Shown here: positions 17,472 to 26,678 of the stretch, one piece after another
Layout: each line of letters begins with the position of its first letter
Numbering within the stretch: position 1 is the first letter of the stretch
Source of the DNA: an uncultured Lachnospiraceae bacterium
GTDB taxonomy: Bacteria > Bacillota > Clostridia > Lachnospirales > Lachnospiraceae
NCBI GenBank assembly: GCA_910589385.1
Contig: CAJUTU010000015.1
Location: 1 to 64,000, forward strand
Reading direction: 5' to 3'
DNA length: 64,000 bases
Notes under the pieces: generated by a model
Seen by the model: the letters and a program-made list of their open reading frames with translations, nothing else
Told to the model about the DNA's origin: nothing
The model's database searches: none
Position numbers and translations under genes: made by a program

Positions 17472-17689
17472 TGCAGTTGAGGAGGATATTGATAGGATTG
17501 ATTCGATTCTATCAAAAATATTTATCTGGGATGAAGTCCGGATCTACCTGCATTTATACACCGACCTGTTCACAATATGGAATTGAGGCGATTGAGAGGT
17601 ATGGTGCGTTAAAAGGCGGGATTCTGACTGTCTGGAGAATTCTTCGATGTAATCCATTTGCAAAAGGCGGATATGATCCGGTACCTTAA
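17471..17689 (+). CDS. yidD: Membrane protein insertion efficiency factor YidD
   Basis: 72 residues with the family's cysteine-bearing core (CIYTPTCSQYGIEAIERYG) and the closing RCNPFAKGGYDPVP. An amphipathic N-terminal helix probably lies along the membrane. It assists YidC-dependent insertion and is encoded between rnpA and yidC. An upstream GTG is also in frame, but the ATG fused to the rnpA stop is preferred. Confidence 0.93.
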   Translation: MQLRRILIGLIRFYQKYLSGMKSGSTCIYTPTCSQYGIEAIERYGALKGGILTVWRILRCNPFAKGGYDPVP

Positions 17690-17701
17690 GGAGGATGAGA
17701 A

Positions 17702-19066
17702 ATGTATGGTATTTTAGCTGCAGGAATTGCAAACTGGCCGGTCATTCACCAGATATCATGGCTGCTCGGCAAGATGATGAATGCAATTTATAATGTGATG
17801 GACGGAGTATTCGGAGTACAGAATATAGGTGTCTGCATCATTATTTTTACAATTGTGACTTATACTTTGATGATACCGCTTACGATCAAGCAGCAAAAGT
17901 GGTCAAGGATGTCATCGGTGATGAATCCGGAAATCCAGAAAATTACGAAAAAATATGCAGGAAAGAAAGATCAGGCATCCATGTTGAAACAACAGGATGA
18001 GATGAATGCGATTTATGAAAAATACGGAACTTCCCCGACAGGAGGATGTCTTCCGATGCTTTTATCTACAGCGATATTATTTGCGCTGTATCCGGTGATC
18101 CAGTTTATTCCTGATCATGTACAGCGTGTGAAAGATGTATATATGCCGGTTGTGGAAAAGATCATGTCTATTGACGGGTTCCAGAAGATCATGGAGACAA
18201 TCGGCTCAGAGTCTCCGGTTCTGATGAATGCGAAATCTTATGATTATTCACAGGCGGATACACTGGTAAATGTCTTGTATAAATTTCAAGATTCTACATG
18301 GGATACATTGGTGGATAAGATGCCTCCCCTGGATGGCCTGGTACAGTCTACTACTGAAATTATCGGCAATATGAACAGTTTTTTGGGCATTAATATCGGG
18401 GAGACTCCTATGACGATGCTGATGGCATCTATCAGGAATTTTTCTATTGCAGGAATCATCCTGGCTGCAATTATTCCTGTTATGGCAGGTTTGACTCAGT
18501 TTATCAGTGTAAAATTGATGCCTCAGCCTGATACAGGTGCAGATTCGGAGAACCCGATGGCAAATTCCATGAAGACAATGACTTATACAATGCCTTTGGT
18601 TTCGGTATTTATGGGATTTACCCTTCCGGCTGGTCTTGGTCTTTACTGGGCGGCAAGTGCGGTTGTAAGAAGTGTACAGCAATTGGCGATCAATAAATAT
18701 CTGGATACAAAATCGACTGAAGATCTGATTGCGGAAAATCAGAAAAAAGCAGCGAAAAAGCGAGAGAAAAAAGGGACTTCTGCAAAAGAAATCAATAAGA
18801 TGGCAGCAACGAGTACCCGGAATGTTGAGAGAAAATCAAATATTTCAGAGGAAGAAAGACAAAAGCTGCTGGATAAAGCTGCCAGCTTGAATCAAAATGC
18901 GAAGCCGGGAAGCCTGGCAGATATGGCAAATATGGTGAGCAGATATAATATGGGGCAGAGTGCAGTAAGTTCAAGCGAAATAAGCAGTTCTGATGACAGT
19001 GGGGAAAGCAGTATAGAAAACAGTAAGGGAAGCAAAAAAAAGAAGAAGGATAAAAAGCAGGGCTGA
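17702..19066 (+). CDS. yidC: Membrane protein insertase YidC/Oxa1/Alb3
   Basis: Inserts and folds membrane proteins, alone or with SecYEG. The 454 residues begin with a hydrophobic segment, then a YidC core with the positively charged cytosolic hairpin (KQQKWSRMSSVMNPEIQKI) and four further membrane segments up to about residue 340. The last ~110 residues are Lys/Ser-rich and ribosome-tail-like. It lacks the large periplasmic domain, as in Gram-positives. Ribosome site AAGGAGG; it lies between yidD and jag. Confidence 0.94.
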   Translation: MYGILAAGIANWPVIHQISWLLGKMMNAIYNVMDGVFGVQNIGVCIIIFTIVTYTLMIPLTIKQQKWSRMSSVMNPEIQKITKKYAGKKDQASMLKQQDEMNAIYEKYGTSPTGGCLPMLLSTAILFALYPVIQFIPDHVQRVKDVYMPVVEKIMSIDGFQKIMETIGSESPVLMNAKSYDYSQADTLVNVLYKFQDSTWDTLVDKMPPLDGLVQSTTEIIGNMNSFLGINIGETPMTMLMASIRNFSIAGIILAAIIPVMAGLTQFISVKLMPQPDTGADSENPMANSMKTMTYTMPLVSVFMGFTLPAGLGLYWAASAVVRSVQQLAINKYLDTKSTEDLIAENQKKAAKKREKKGTSAKEINKMAATSTRNVERKSNISEEERQKLLDKAASLNQNAKPGSLADMANMVSRYNMGQSAVSSSEISSSDDSGESSIENSKGSKKKKKDKKQG

Positions 19067-19123
19067 ATATTTTTGAATCAGAGAAAATAAATGTGCTATG
19101 TATGGAAAGGCAGGGTTCACGAG

Positions 19124-20104
19124 ATGGATGGGAGTATCAGAGTATCAGCTAAAACTGTAGATGACGCGATTACAGAAGCAATGATTCAGTTAGGTGTTAC
19201 CAGTGATAAACTGGAATATGAAGTGATTGAAAAAGGAAGCGCCGGTTTTCTTGGAATAGGTATGAAGCAGGCGGTCATTGAAGCCAGAAGAAAGAAAAGC
19301 GCGGAAAAGGAAACTGATATCCTGGAAGAAATCAAGATGGAAGTGAAGAGAGAAGAGAAGAAAATTTTTAGAAATGATTTCAAGAAGGAAGTGAAAAAAG
19401 AAACAAAAAAGAATACAAAGAAATCTTTCAAAGAGGACAGGGATGCGGTAAAAGAATCTTCTGTAAATAGAGAATCGGAAGTTAATGAGAAAAATCTTGA
19501 TAAGGATAATAAGCCTGTAAAAGATGTTGAAGTAAAAGAGGAAACAACAGGTAAGAAGAATAATTTGAAAGAGAAAAATATGTCGGTCGAATCTGATTCT
19601 AATGCAAAAGAGAGCCATCCAAAGAAATCTGCTGAGACAGTTGAGGTAACAGATGAGACAAAACAGGCTGTTGAAAAATTCCTTTTAGATGTATTTAAGG
19701 CAATGGGGATGGAGGTTCAAGTTACTTCTGAGATTGACAAAGATGGTGTGTTATGTGTGGATATGTCTGGGGACAATATGGGAATTATTATTGGAAAGCG
19801 TGGGCAGACCCTGGATTCTCTTCAGTATCTTGCAAACCGTGTTGCGAACAAACAGCAGTCAGGTTATGTCAGAGTGAAGTTAGATACGGAAAATTATCGT
19901 GTAAGAAGAGAAGAGACATTACGTCATCTGGCAAAAAATATAGCGCATAAGGTAAAGAGAAATAGAAAGCCAATTGCTTTGGAACCGATGAATCCTTATG
20001 AGAGAAGAATAATCCATTATTCTCTGCAGTCAGACCCATATGTTACAACACACAGTGAAGGTGAGGATCCTTACAGGAAAGTAGTTGTTACGTTGAAAAG
20101 ATAA
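19124..20104 (+). CDS. jag: RNA-binding protein Jag/KhpB
   Basis: 326 residues: a Jag-N domain (1-50, SIRVSAKTVDDAITEA ... GSAGFLGIGMKQA), a long Lys/Glu-rich linker (about 60-180), a KH domain (GIIIGKRGQTLDSLQYL) and a C-terminal R3H domain (NPYERRIIHYSLQSD). The family binds RNA and affects cell-wall growth and division, partnering KhpA. The linker is unusually long and charged. The start at 19124 matches family N-termini although its ribosome site is weak; the frame is open 11 codons further upstream. Confidence 0.9.
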   Translation: MDGSIRVSAKTVDDAITEAMIQLGVTSDKLEYEVIEKGSAGFLGIGMKQAVIEARRKKSAEKETDILEEIKMEVKREEKKIFRNDFKKEVKKETKKNTKKSFKEDRDAVKESSVNRESEVNEKNLDKDNKPVKDVEVKEETTGKKNNLKEKNMSVESDSNAKESHPKKSAETVEVTDETKQAVEKFLLDVFKAMGMEVQVTSEIDKDGVLCVDMSGDNMGIIIGKRGQTLDSLQYLANRVANKQQSGYVRVKLDTENYRVRREETLRHLAKNIAHKVKRNRKPIALEPMNPYERRIIHYSLQSDPYVTTHSEGEDPYRKVVVTLKR

Positions 20105-20160
20105 TAGATTATTTATTTAGGAACAGCTTAGCAGAGTTCCTTAGTATTTGAAGAGTATGT

Positions 20161-20187
20161 ACCCCGTAGCTTGCTACGGGGTTTTTA
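20161..20187 (+). terminator. Terminator after jag
   Basis: ACCCCGTAGC and GCTACGGGGT make a 10-bp perfect stem with a two-base loop, followed by TTTTT. It separates the rpmH-jag string from mnmE. Confidence 0.85.
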
Positions 20188-20229
20188 AAAATGGAATATT
20201 TTTAGTTTATGTGGGTTAGGAGAGTGTCT

Positions 20230-21762
20230 ATGTTGAAAAAAAATACAATCGCTGCTATTTCTACAGGAATGACAGATTCAGGGATTGGTATTGTACGGAT
20301 TAGCGGCGATGATGCTTTTCATATTATTGATCGTATTTACAAAGGAAAAGAAAAATTGTCAGAGGTTCAAAGCCATACCATTCATTATGGATACATTCAG
20401 GATGAGGTCGAAACGATAGATGAAGTATTAGTATCTATCATGAGGGCGCCGAAAACATTTACCGGAGAAGATACGGTAGAAATTAATTGTCATGGCGGTG
20501 TATTTGTTGTAAAAAGAGTGTTGGATATTGTCTTAAAAAATGGGGCAAGCATTGCTGCGCCAGGCGAGTTTACGAAACGTGCTTTTCTGAATGGAAAAAT
20601 AGACTTGTCCCAGGCAGAGGCAGTATCTGATTTGATTCATTCAAAAAATGAGTACGCGTTAAGAAGTTCTGTCAGTCAGTTAAAGGGCAGTGTAAAAAAT
20701 AAGATAAGTGAGATTCGGAAAGAAATTCTATATCATACAGCATTTATAGAAAATGCTTTGGATGATCCAGAGCATAACAGTGTGGATGGATACGGTGAAA
20801 AGTTAGAAATTGTTTTGCAGAAAATTTTACAAGAGTTAGATCAGTTAATCTGTTCTTATGATAATGGAAGAATTATAAAGGAAGGAATACAGACTGTCAT
20901 TTTAGGTAAACCAAATGTAGGTAAATCTTCTTTATTAAATATCCTTTCTGGCAGGGAACGTGCAATTGTGACAGATGTTGAAGGAACTACACGTGATATT
21001 TTAGAAGAGCAGATTCAGATTCAGGGAATTAATTTGAATGTAATTGATACGGCTGGGATTCGAGATACCAGTGATATGATAGAAAAAATTGGTGTGGATA
21101 AAGCTAAAGAATATGCGGATGATGCAGACTTGATTATTTATGTGGCGGATATTTCCAGAAATCTGGATGAAAATGATGCACAGATTGTCGAATTGATTTA
21201 TGGGAAAAAGTGTGTTATTTTAATGAATAAGTCGGATTTGAATAAGAAATTTAGTAAAGATGATATGAAGAAATATTTGTGGAATAAATTTATTAAGATT
21301 GAGAGAGATAGAAAGTCGGAAAATGATGACGGAAGTAAAGATGTAGAAATAGAGAAAATTAGTAGACTAAAAAATAATGATAGAAAAGATATAGAGATGA
21401 GGCAAGATAATATTTATGATGAAGTGAGTCAATTGGTTGAAGAAATTCCAGTGATTGATGTGTCAGTAAAAATGGATCAAGGCATCCATGAGTTTGAATT
21501 AATTTTGCAGAATATGTTTTTGGAAGGAAGTATTTCTTTTAATAATGAAATTCATATTACAAATCTGCGTCAGAAGGAAGCTTTACTTGGTGCACGTACT
21601 TCGTTGGAAAAAGTCTTGGAAAGTATCCAGAGCCAGATGCCGGAGGATTTTTATTCTATTGATCTTTTAGATGCATATGAAATGTTGGGAAGTATTACAG
21701 GAGATACGATTGGAGAGGATTTGATAAATGAAATATTCAGCAAATTCTGTATGGGAAAATAA
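20230..21762 (+). CDS. mnmE: tRNA modification GTPase MnmE
   Basis: With MnmG it makes the carboxymethylaminomethyl group on U34 of certain tRNAs. The 510 residues show the folate-binding N-domain, a helical domain and a G domain with GKPNVGKSSLLN (226-237), EGTTRD, DTAG and NKSD (333-336), ending in the required C-terminal CMGK. The family is usually about 455 residues; the extra length is a Lys/Asp/Glu-rich stretch between NKSD and the G5 region (about 345-405). The ATG at 20230 follows TAGGAGAG. Confidence 0.95.
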   Translation: MLKKNTIAAISTGMTDSGIGIVRISGDDAFHIIDRIYKGKEKLSEVQSHTIHYGYIQDEVETIDEVLVSIMRAPKTFTGEDTVEINCHGGVFVVKRVLDIVLKNGASIAAPGEFTKRAFLNGKIDLSQAEAVSDLIHSKNEYALRSSVSQLKGSVKNKISEIRKEILYHTAFIENALDDPEHNSVDGYGEKLEIVLQKILQELDQLICSYDNGRIIKEGIQTVILGKPNVGKSSLLNILSGRERAIVTDVEGTTRDILEEQIQIQGINLNVIDTAGIRDTSDMIEKIGVDKAKEYADDADLIIYVADISRNLDENDAQIVELIYGKKCVILMNKSDLNKKFSKDDMKKYLWNKFIKIERDRKSENDDGSKDVEIEKISRLKNNDRKDIEMRQDNIYDEVSQLVEEIPVIDVSVKMDQGIHEFELILQNMFLEGSISFNNEIHITNLRQKEALLGARTSLEKVLESIQSQMPEDFYSIDLLDAYEMLGSITGDTIGEDLINEIFSKFCMGK

Positions 21763-23614
21763 GGATTCTTATGATATTGTGATAGTCGGTGCAGGACATG
21801 CCGGCTGTGAGGCAGCATTGGCTTCTGCTAGGCTTGGATTTCGGACTATGCTGTTTACAATCAGTATAGACAGCATTGCCATGATGCCTTGTAATCCGAA
21901 TATAGGCGGGAGTTCAAAAGGACATCTGGTAAGGGAAGTTGATGCTCTTGGCGGAGAGATGGGGAAAGTGATCGACCGGACATTCATTCAGTCTAAGATG
22001 TTGAATGAATCAAAAGGACCGGCAGTACATTCTTTGAGGGCTCAGGCTGATAAGGCAAATTATAGCAGGACAATGCGTAAGGTTCTGCAGGCGCAGGAAA
22101 ATCTTGATATACGTCAGATGGAAGTTACAGATATTCTTTCGGAAAATGGAAAAGTAACTGGCGTACAGACTTATTCTGGAGCAATTTATCGTTGTAAAGC
22201 GATAGTGTTATGTACTGGAACTTATCTACATGCACGCTGCATTTATGGTGAAGTCAGTACAAATACAGGTCCGAATGGATTGCAGTCGGCTAATTATCTG
22301 ACAGAGAGTTTGAAAAATCTTGGCATAAAGATGTATCGTTTTAAGACAGGGACGCCTGCCAGGATTGATGGCAGTACTATTGATTATAGTAAAATGGAGG
22401 AACAGAAAGGTGATGAATTTGTTGTACCTTTCTCGTTTACAACAAACCCGGATGATGTGCAGATCGACCAAGTATCTTGCTGGCTTACTTATACGAACGA
22501 AAAAACACATGAAATTATAAGAAATAATTTGGACAGATCACCGTTATTTTCTGGAATGATAGAGGGGACTGGACCTAGGTATTGCCCTTCTATAGAAGAT
22601 AAAGTAGTAAAGTTTTCTGATAAGAACCGCCATCAAGTATTTATAGAACCTGAGGGAATTGATACAAATGAAATGTATGTGGGAGGCATGTCCAGTTCAC
22701 TTCCAGAGGATGTTCAATATGCTATGTATCGTAGTGTTTCTGGATTGGAAAATGCAAAAATCGTCCGTAATGCTTATGCTATAGAATATGATTGTATTGA
22801 TGCAAGGCAATTGAAGAGTACATTAGAATTTAAAAATATAGAGGGATTGTTCAGCGGCGGCCAGTTTAATGGAAGTTCTGGATATGAAGAAGCAGCAGCG
22901 CAGGGATTGATTGCAGGGATAAATGCTGTAAGAAAATTGCAGGGAAAAGAGGGGATTGTAATTGATCGTTCACAGGGATATATAGGTGTATTGATTGATG
23001 ACCTTGTGACAAAAGAAAGCCATGAGCCATATCGTATGATGACTTCCCGTGCTGAGTATAGACTTTTACTCCGGCAGGATAATGCTGATTTGAGATTATC
23101 AAAAATAGGATATGAAGTGGGTTTGATCAGTGAGGAAAGATATCAAAGATTACTTTTAAAAGAGGAAAAAATAAAAAAAGAAATTGAGAGAGTGAATAAA
23201 ACAAATATAGGTACATCTGATGAAATTCAGTCTCTATTAAAGTCATTAAACAGTACGCCTCTTATTTCTGGTATAAAGCTTGCAGAGCTTATACGCAGGC
23301 CAGAATTGAATTATGATTGTCTCGCTCCGATTGATAAGGATCGAGAAGAACTTGCATATGATATTCGTGAACAAGTAAATATTAATATAAAATATGAGGG
23401 TTATATTAAAAGGCAGCAGCGTCAGGTAGAGCAGTTTAAAAAACTTGAAAATAAGATAATTCCGGAAAATATTGATTATGATGATGTTTCCAGCCTTCGT
23501 ATTGAAGCAAAGCAAAAATTAAAAGAAATACGTCCTTTGTCAATCGGACAGGCTTCAAGAATATCTGGTGTGTCACCTGCTGATATTTCTATGTTGTTGA
23601 TATATATTCAATAA
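21728..23614 (+). CDS. mnmG: tRNA U34 carboxymethylaminomethyl synthase subunit MnmG
   Basis: The FAD-dependent partner of MnmE. The 628 residues open with the Rossmann motif VGAGHAGCEAALASARLG, carry the CNPNIGGSSKGHLVREVDALGG segment in two parts typical of the family, and end with the C-terminal helical domain (SRISGVSPADISMLLIY). Its start overlaps the mnmE end by 35 bases in another frame, which suggests coupled translation. Confidence 0.96.
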   Translation: MKYSANSVWENKDSYDIVIVGAGHAGCEAALASARLGFRTMLFTISIDSIAMMPCNPNIGGSSKGHLVREVDALGGEMGKVIDRTFIQSKMLNESKGPAVHSLRAQADKANYSRTMRKVLQAQENLDIRQMEVTDILSENGKVTGVQTYSGAIYRCKAIVLCTGTYLHARCIYGEVSTNTGPNGLQSANYLTESLKNLGIKMYRFKTGTPARIDGSTIDYSKMEEQKGDEFVVPFSFTTNPDDVQIDQVSCWLTYTNEKTHEIIRNNLDRSPLFSGMIEGTGPRYCPSIEDKVVKFSDKNRHQVFIEPEGIDTNEMYVGGMSSSLPEDVQYAMYRSVSGLENAKIVRNAYAIEYDCIDARQLKSTLEFKNIEGLFSGGQFNGSSGYEEAAAQGLIAGINAVRKLQGKEGIVIDRSQGYIGVLIDDLVTKESHEPYRMMTSRAEYRLLLRQDNADLRLSKIGYEVGLISEERYQRLLLKEEKIKKEIERVNKTNIGTSDEIQSLLKSLNSTPLISGIKLAELIRRPELNYDCLAPIDKDREELAYDIREQVNINIKYEGYIKRQQRQVEQFKKLENKIIPENIDYDDVSSLRIEAKQKLKEIRPLSIGQASRISGVSPADISMLLIYIQ

Positions 23615-23735
23615 GCCTTTGTTTTTTTGAAATTTTGGGAGGAAAGATTTTATTATATTATGCTTTATTTATAATATGCTGTAGAGTGGTTCATTGTAAA
23701 GAATGTTTAAATATTTTTTGAAAGGTGATAGTATT

Positions 23736-24452
23736 TTGAACGATAAGTTTATGAGTCAATTAGAGTCGCTTCATATTCAGTTAGATAAAAATCAAATAGA
23801 AAAATTTCATCGCTATTATGAATTAATGATCGAGTGGAATAAAGTGATGAATCTGACTGGGATAACAGATTATGAAGAGGTCAAAGAAAAACATTTTGTA
23901 GATAGTTTATCTATTACAAGGACAATGGCTTTATCAAGTATAAAATCTGTGATTGATATTGGGACGGGTGCCGGATTTCCAGGGATACCTTTAAAAATTG
24001 CTTTTCCACATTTAAAAATTGTTTTATTGGATTCTCTTCAGAAAAGAGTTCATTTTTTGAATAAAGTAATAGAAGAAATTGAACTTTATGATATTGTAGC
24101 TTTACATGGAAGAGCTGAAGATTATGCGAGGAATCCAGAATATAGAGAACAATTTGATTTATGTGTATCCAGGGCAGTTGCAAATCTTTCTGTTTTAAGT
24201 GAATATTGTATTCCTTATGTTAAGGTGGGAGGAATATTTATAGCTTATAAAAGCGGAAATATTCAGGATGAATTAGAACAATCAGAAATGGCTGTTAAGG
24301 TGCTTGGGGGAACTATTGAGAATGTAGAAAAGTTTAATCTTCCACAAAGTGAGATTGAAAGGTCATTGATATCAATTAAAAAAAAAAAAAATACAGGAAA
24401 GAAATATCCAAGAAAGGCCGGACTTCCAGGTAAAAATCCTATAGGTATTTAA
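23736..24452 (+). CDS. rsmG: 16S rRNA (guanine-527-N7) methyltransferase RsmG
   Basis: Methylates G527 of 16S rRNA using S-adenosylmethionine. The SAM-binding loop DIGTGAGFPGIPLKIAFP is present, with the SRAVANLSVLSEY segment behind it. I place the start at TTG 23736 because AAAGGTGA lies eight bases ahead and the resulting 238 residues match the family length; an ATG at 23703 lacks a ribosome site. The C-terminus is Lys-rich, with a run of about eleven A in the DNA near 24380 that invites slippage. Confidence 0.92.
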   Translation: MNDKFMSQLESLHIQLDKNQIEKFHRYYELMIEWNKVMNLTGITDYEEVKEKHFVDSLSITRTMALSSIKSVIDIGTGAGFPGIPLKIAFPHLKIVLLDSLQKRVHFLNKVIEEIELYDIVALHGRAEDYARNPEYREQFDLCVSRAVANLSVLSEYCIPYVKVGGIFIAYKSGNIQDELEQSEMAVKVLGGTIENVEKFNLPQSEIERSLISIKKKKNTGKKYPRKAGLPGKNPIGI

Positions 24453-24473
24453 TTATCTTGAATTTATGATTAT

Positions 24474-24521
24474 TTAAGAGTCTATTATTCAAAACATTTG
24501 AATAGCAGGCTCTTAATTTTA
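24474..24521 (+). terminator. Terminator after rsmG
   Basis: TTAAGAG and CTCTTAA enclose a second A+T-rich stem (CTATT-ATTCAAA with TTTGAATAG), followed by TTTTATT. It closes the rpmH-to-rsmG string. Confidence 0.6.
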
Positions 24522-24680
24522 TTGACTTTTATTAAATAGGTATCTTTTATAAAGATTACTGTCGGTTAAAGTTAGCGAAGTTTTATTTGAAAATGGAGTA
24601 TTTGTTTAAAGATGATGAGTGTTGATAAATTGATTGAATAGTACACAGAATGGAATTAATCTAGGATTAATATAAATAGA

Positions 24681-24696
24681 TGTTTCACGTGAAACA
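24681..24696. promoter_or_regulatory. parS site 1
   Basis: TGTTTCACGTGAAACA, a perfect 16-bp palindrome identical to the Firmicute ParB-binding consensus. It is the first of four in the gap before parA. Confidence 0.93.
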
Positions 24697-24946
24697 TTTA
24701 TTTGTTTATATAATATTTTAAAAGCTTTATGAGAGTGAAACTTTAAAATATTATTGTTCATTTATACTACTTGGTTAAAAAAAATTTTTAATGGATAAGT
24801 GACACTGTTACTTGATTGATAAAAATTAAAATGAAATAATCCAATTAAAAAATGAATTTTTTTTTTAGCGTACAGGACGTTTATCCTTAAAGTAACTGAG
24901 TAGAATATATGTTAACTGGATAAGGTTTGATGGTTAATAAGTTATT

Positions 24947-25046
24947 CGCACTAATTAACCTTATGTTTCGATTAGCTAAATTTCCATCTGCTACGTTGCT
25001 GTCAATCGGCGCAGCACCCACTATGCCTCATTCCTCCGCTTCACAT
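24947..25046. repeat. 100-bp direct repeat, copy 1
   Basis: Matches 25423-25522 without gaps, 86 of 100 positions by eye. It contains the shared block AATCGGCGCAGC. It is more G+C-rich than its surroundings and has no open frame. Origin unknown; possibly debris of a transposable element. Confidence 0.75.
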
Positions 25047-25171
25047 ATGAAAATTTATCCTGCATGAATCATATTGGCAATTAGTGTGGATTATACTAAA
25101 AAAATGGACAAAGCTAAATATATTATTCAATAATATAATATGCGAGTTTTGTTCTGGTAAAAAATATAAAA

Positions 25172-25187
25172 TGTTTCACGTGAAACA
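25172..25187. promoter_or_regulatory. parS site 2
   Basis: Perfect TGTTTCACGTGAAACA, 491 bp after site 1. Confidence 0.93.
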
Positions 25188-25422
25188 TTTTATGGAATTA
25201 CAAATTAAAAATGAAATAAGTTAAAAACTGTTAACATAACTTGATTTGAATAATTTAGTACTTTACTTTTCTGAATTTCTATCTACTGAGCTGACTTTAA
25301 CCACTATTAAGTTATAAGAATTTTTAAAATAACGGATTTCTTTATATAGCAATAGCTGCCAATGTAGCCTTATTCAGCTGCTTTACTGATAAAAAAATCT
25401 GTAGAGTATTGCTGGTATAATC

Positions 25423-25522
25423 CGCACTAATTAATCTTATGTTTCGGTTGGCTAAATTTCCAGCTGCTACATTGTTGTGAATCGGCGCAGCGCCCACTAC
25501 GCCTCATTCCTTTGCCTTGCAT
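25423..25522. repeat. 100-bp direct repeat, copy 2
   Basis: Second copy of the repeat at 24947-25046, offset by 476 bp. It ends about 80 bp before the transposase remnant, whereas copy 1 has no such neighbour. Confidence 0.75.
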
Positions 25523-25599
25523 AAAATGCGAACCGGCTTCTGATCCATGTATTAGCTTATAATCTATTCAATTGGTTTAGATGATTGGCACTTGCTGTC

Positions 25600-25773
25600 A
25601 GTATGAGAAAACAGCGTATAGATACCATTCGTTTAAAACTACTGAAAATAGCCGCAAGAGTGGTAAGATCAGCACGATATAAATATTTCAAACTGTGCAG
25701 CAGCTGTCCCTACAAGAAAGAATTCTACGAGACACTGGAAAATATCCGTAACCTGCAGCCACAGCTGGAATAA
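25600..25773 (+). pseudogene. C-terminal remnant of an IS1380/IS4-type transposase
   Basis: About 58 codons reading SMRKQRIDTIRLKLLKIAAR ... CPYKKEFYETLENI resemble the extreme C-terminus of DDE transposases of the IS1380 group (RLKLIKIAARVV-type helix, then a CPF/YxKEF segment). No upstream catalytic region is present and a stop lies six codons before this block. I read it as the only surviving piece of an insertion sequence between parS sites 2 and 3. Family assignment rests on motif memory. Confidence 0.55.
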
Positions 25774-25982
25774 CAACTGTCAAAGGACCTTGGCAACCAC
25801 AATAAACCTTTAAAACCTATCACAGGAGAAGTCTGCCCATTTTTAGGTTGTCTTTTGGCAGGGTGGTGGATTGGGAGTGGTTGTAACGGTAACTACGGTA
25901 GATTGTATGCATACTTATATTGCTATGAATAATTTAAGATAAAAAATAGTAATGTTGATTTTGTTATCACAATTATATAAAA

Positions 25983-25998
25983 TGTTTCACGTGAAACA
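25983..25998. promoter_or_regulatory. parS site 3
   Basis: Perfect TGTTTCACGTGAAACA, 811 bp after site 2. Confidence 0.93.
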
Positions 25999-26263
25999 TT
26001 ATGCAAATGATGTTATGATGTTGAAGTTAAAGGTTATTTGAACTGGAATTATTTTAATTGTGCAAGAATTAAAATAAAAGTTATTTTTAAATGAATTTGC
26101 AAAATATATAAAATAGAACACAATTCAAAAAAATGAACGTATTTTATTCGCTAGAGATATTTTGAACCTGGCATTATGTTATAATATAAAAATATTTAGT
26201 TTATGAATGGAAAAGATTTTTATAAAATTAAATTCTGAAAATGCAAAATGAAAATCATATATA

Positions 26264-26279
26264 TGTTTCACGTGAAACA
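26264..26279. promoter_or_regulatory. parS site 4
   Basis: Perfect TGTTTCACGTGAAACA, extended on both sides by ATATA/TATAT into a longer palindrome (about 26 bp or more). It lies 415 bp before parA. Confidence 0.93.
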
Positions 26280-26618
26280 TATATATGATTTTTGAATATA
26301 AACAACTATTTTAATTATAAAGAGCAATTTTTGTATGCTGAACAACATGAACTTATATATGAATCGGAATGGAATTCTGCGTTAGATTCTAATATATTAC
26401 TTATTACCAACAGAATTGATTTTATACGAACGTGTCAGTATATAATACCTTATATAAAATATTCTGCAAAAAATAAAATGATTAGTGTAAATTACACTTG
26501 TTTTTAATTATAAAATTGGTGTTGGATATATAAAATGAATGATTAAACTATTATATGATTTGATAAAATAAAAATAATTTCCAAAAAAGTGAAATTACAA
26601 TGTTTTTTAATAATTTAT

Positions 26619-26649
26619 TGTGGATTCTATATTTGAATGGTGTTATAAT
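26619..26649 (+). promoter_or_regulatory. Probable parA promoter
   Basis: TTGTGG at 26619-26624 and TATAAT at 26644-26649, spaced 19 bp (somewhat long), 30 bp before the parA start. The remainder of 24522-26678, apart from the parS sites, repeats and transposase remnant listed here, shows only A+T-rich sequence. Confidence 0.4.
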
Positions 26650-26678
26650 AAACTGTATTAAAGAAAGGAGTACTACAA

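Noticed and set aside
26292..26507. Open frame of 71 codons right after parS site 4
   Set aside because: It begins with a TTG without a ribosome site, is A+T-driven in composition and matches no family I know; likely chance.
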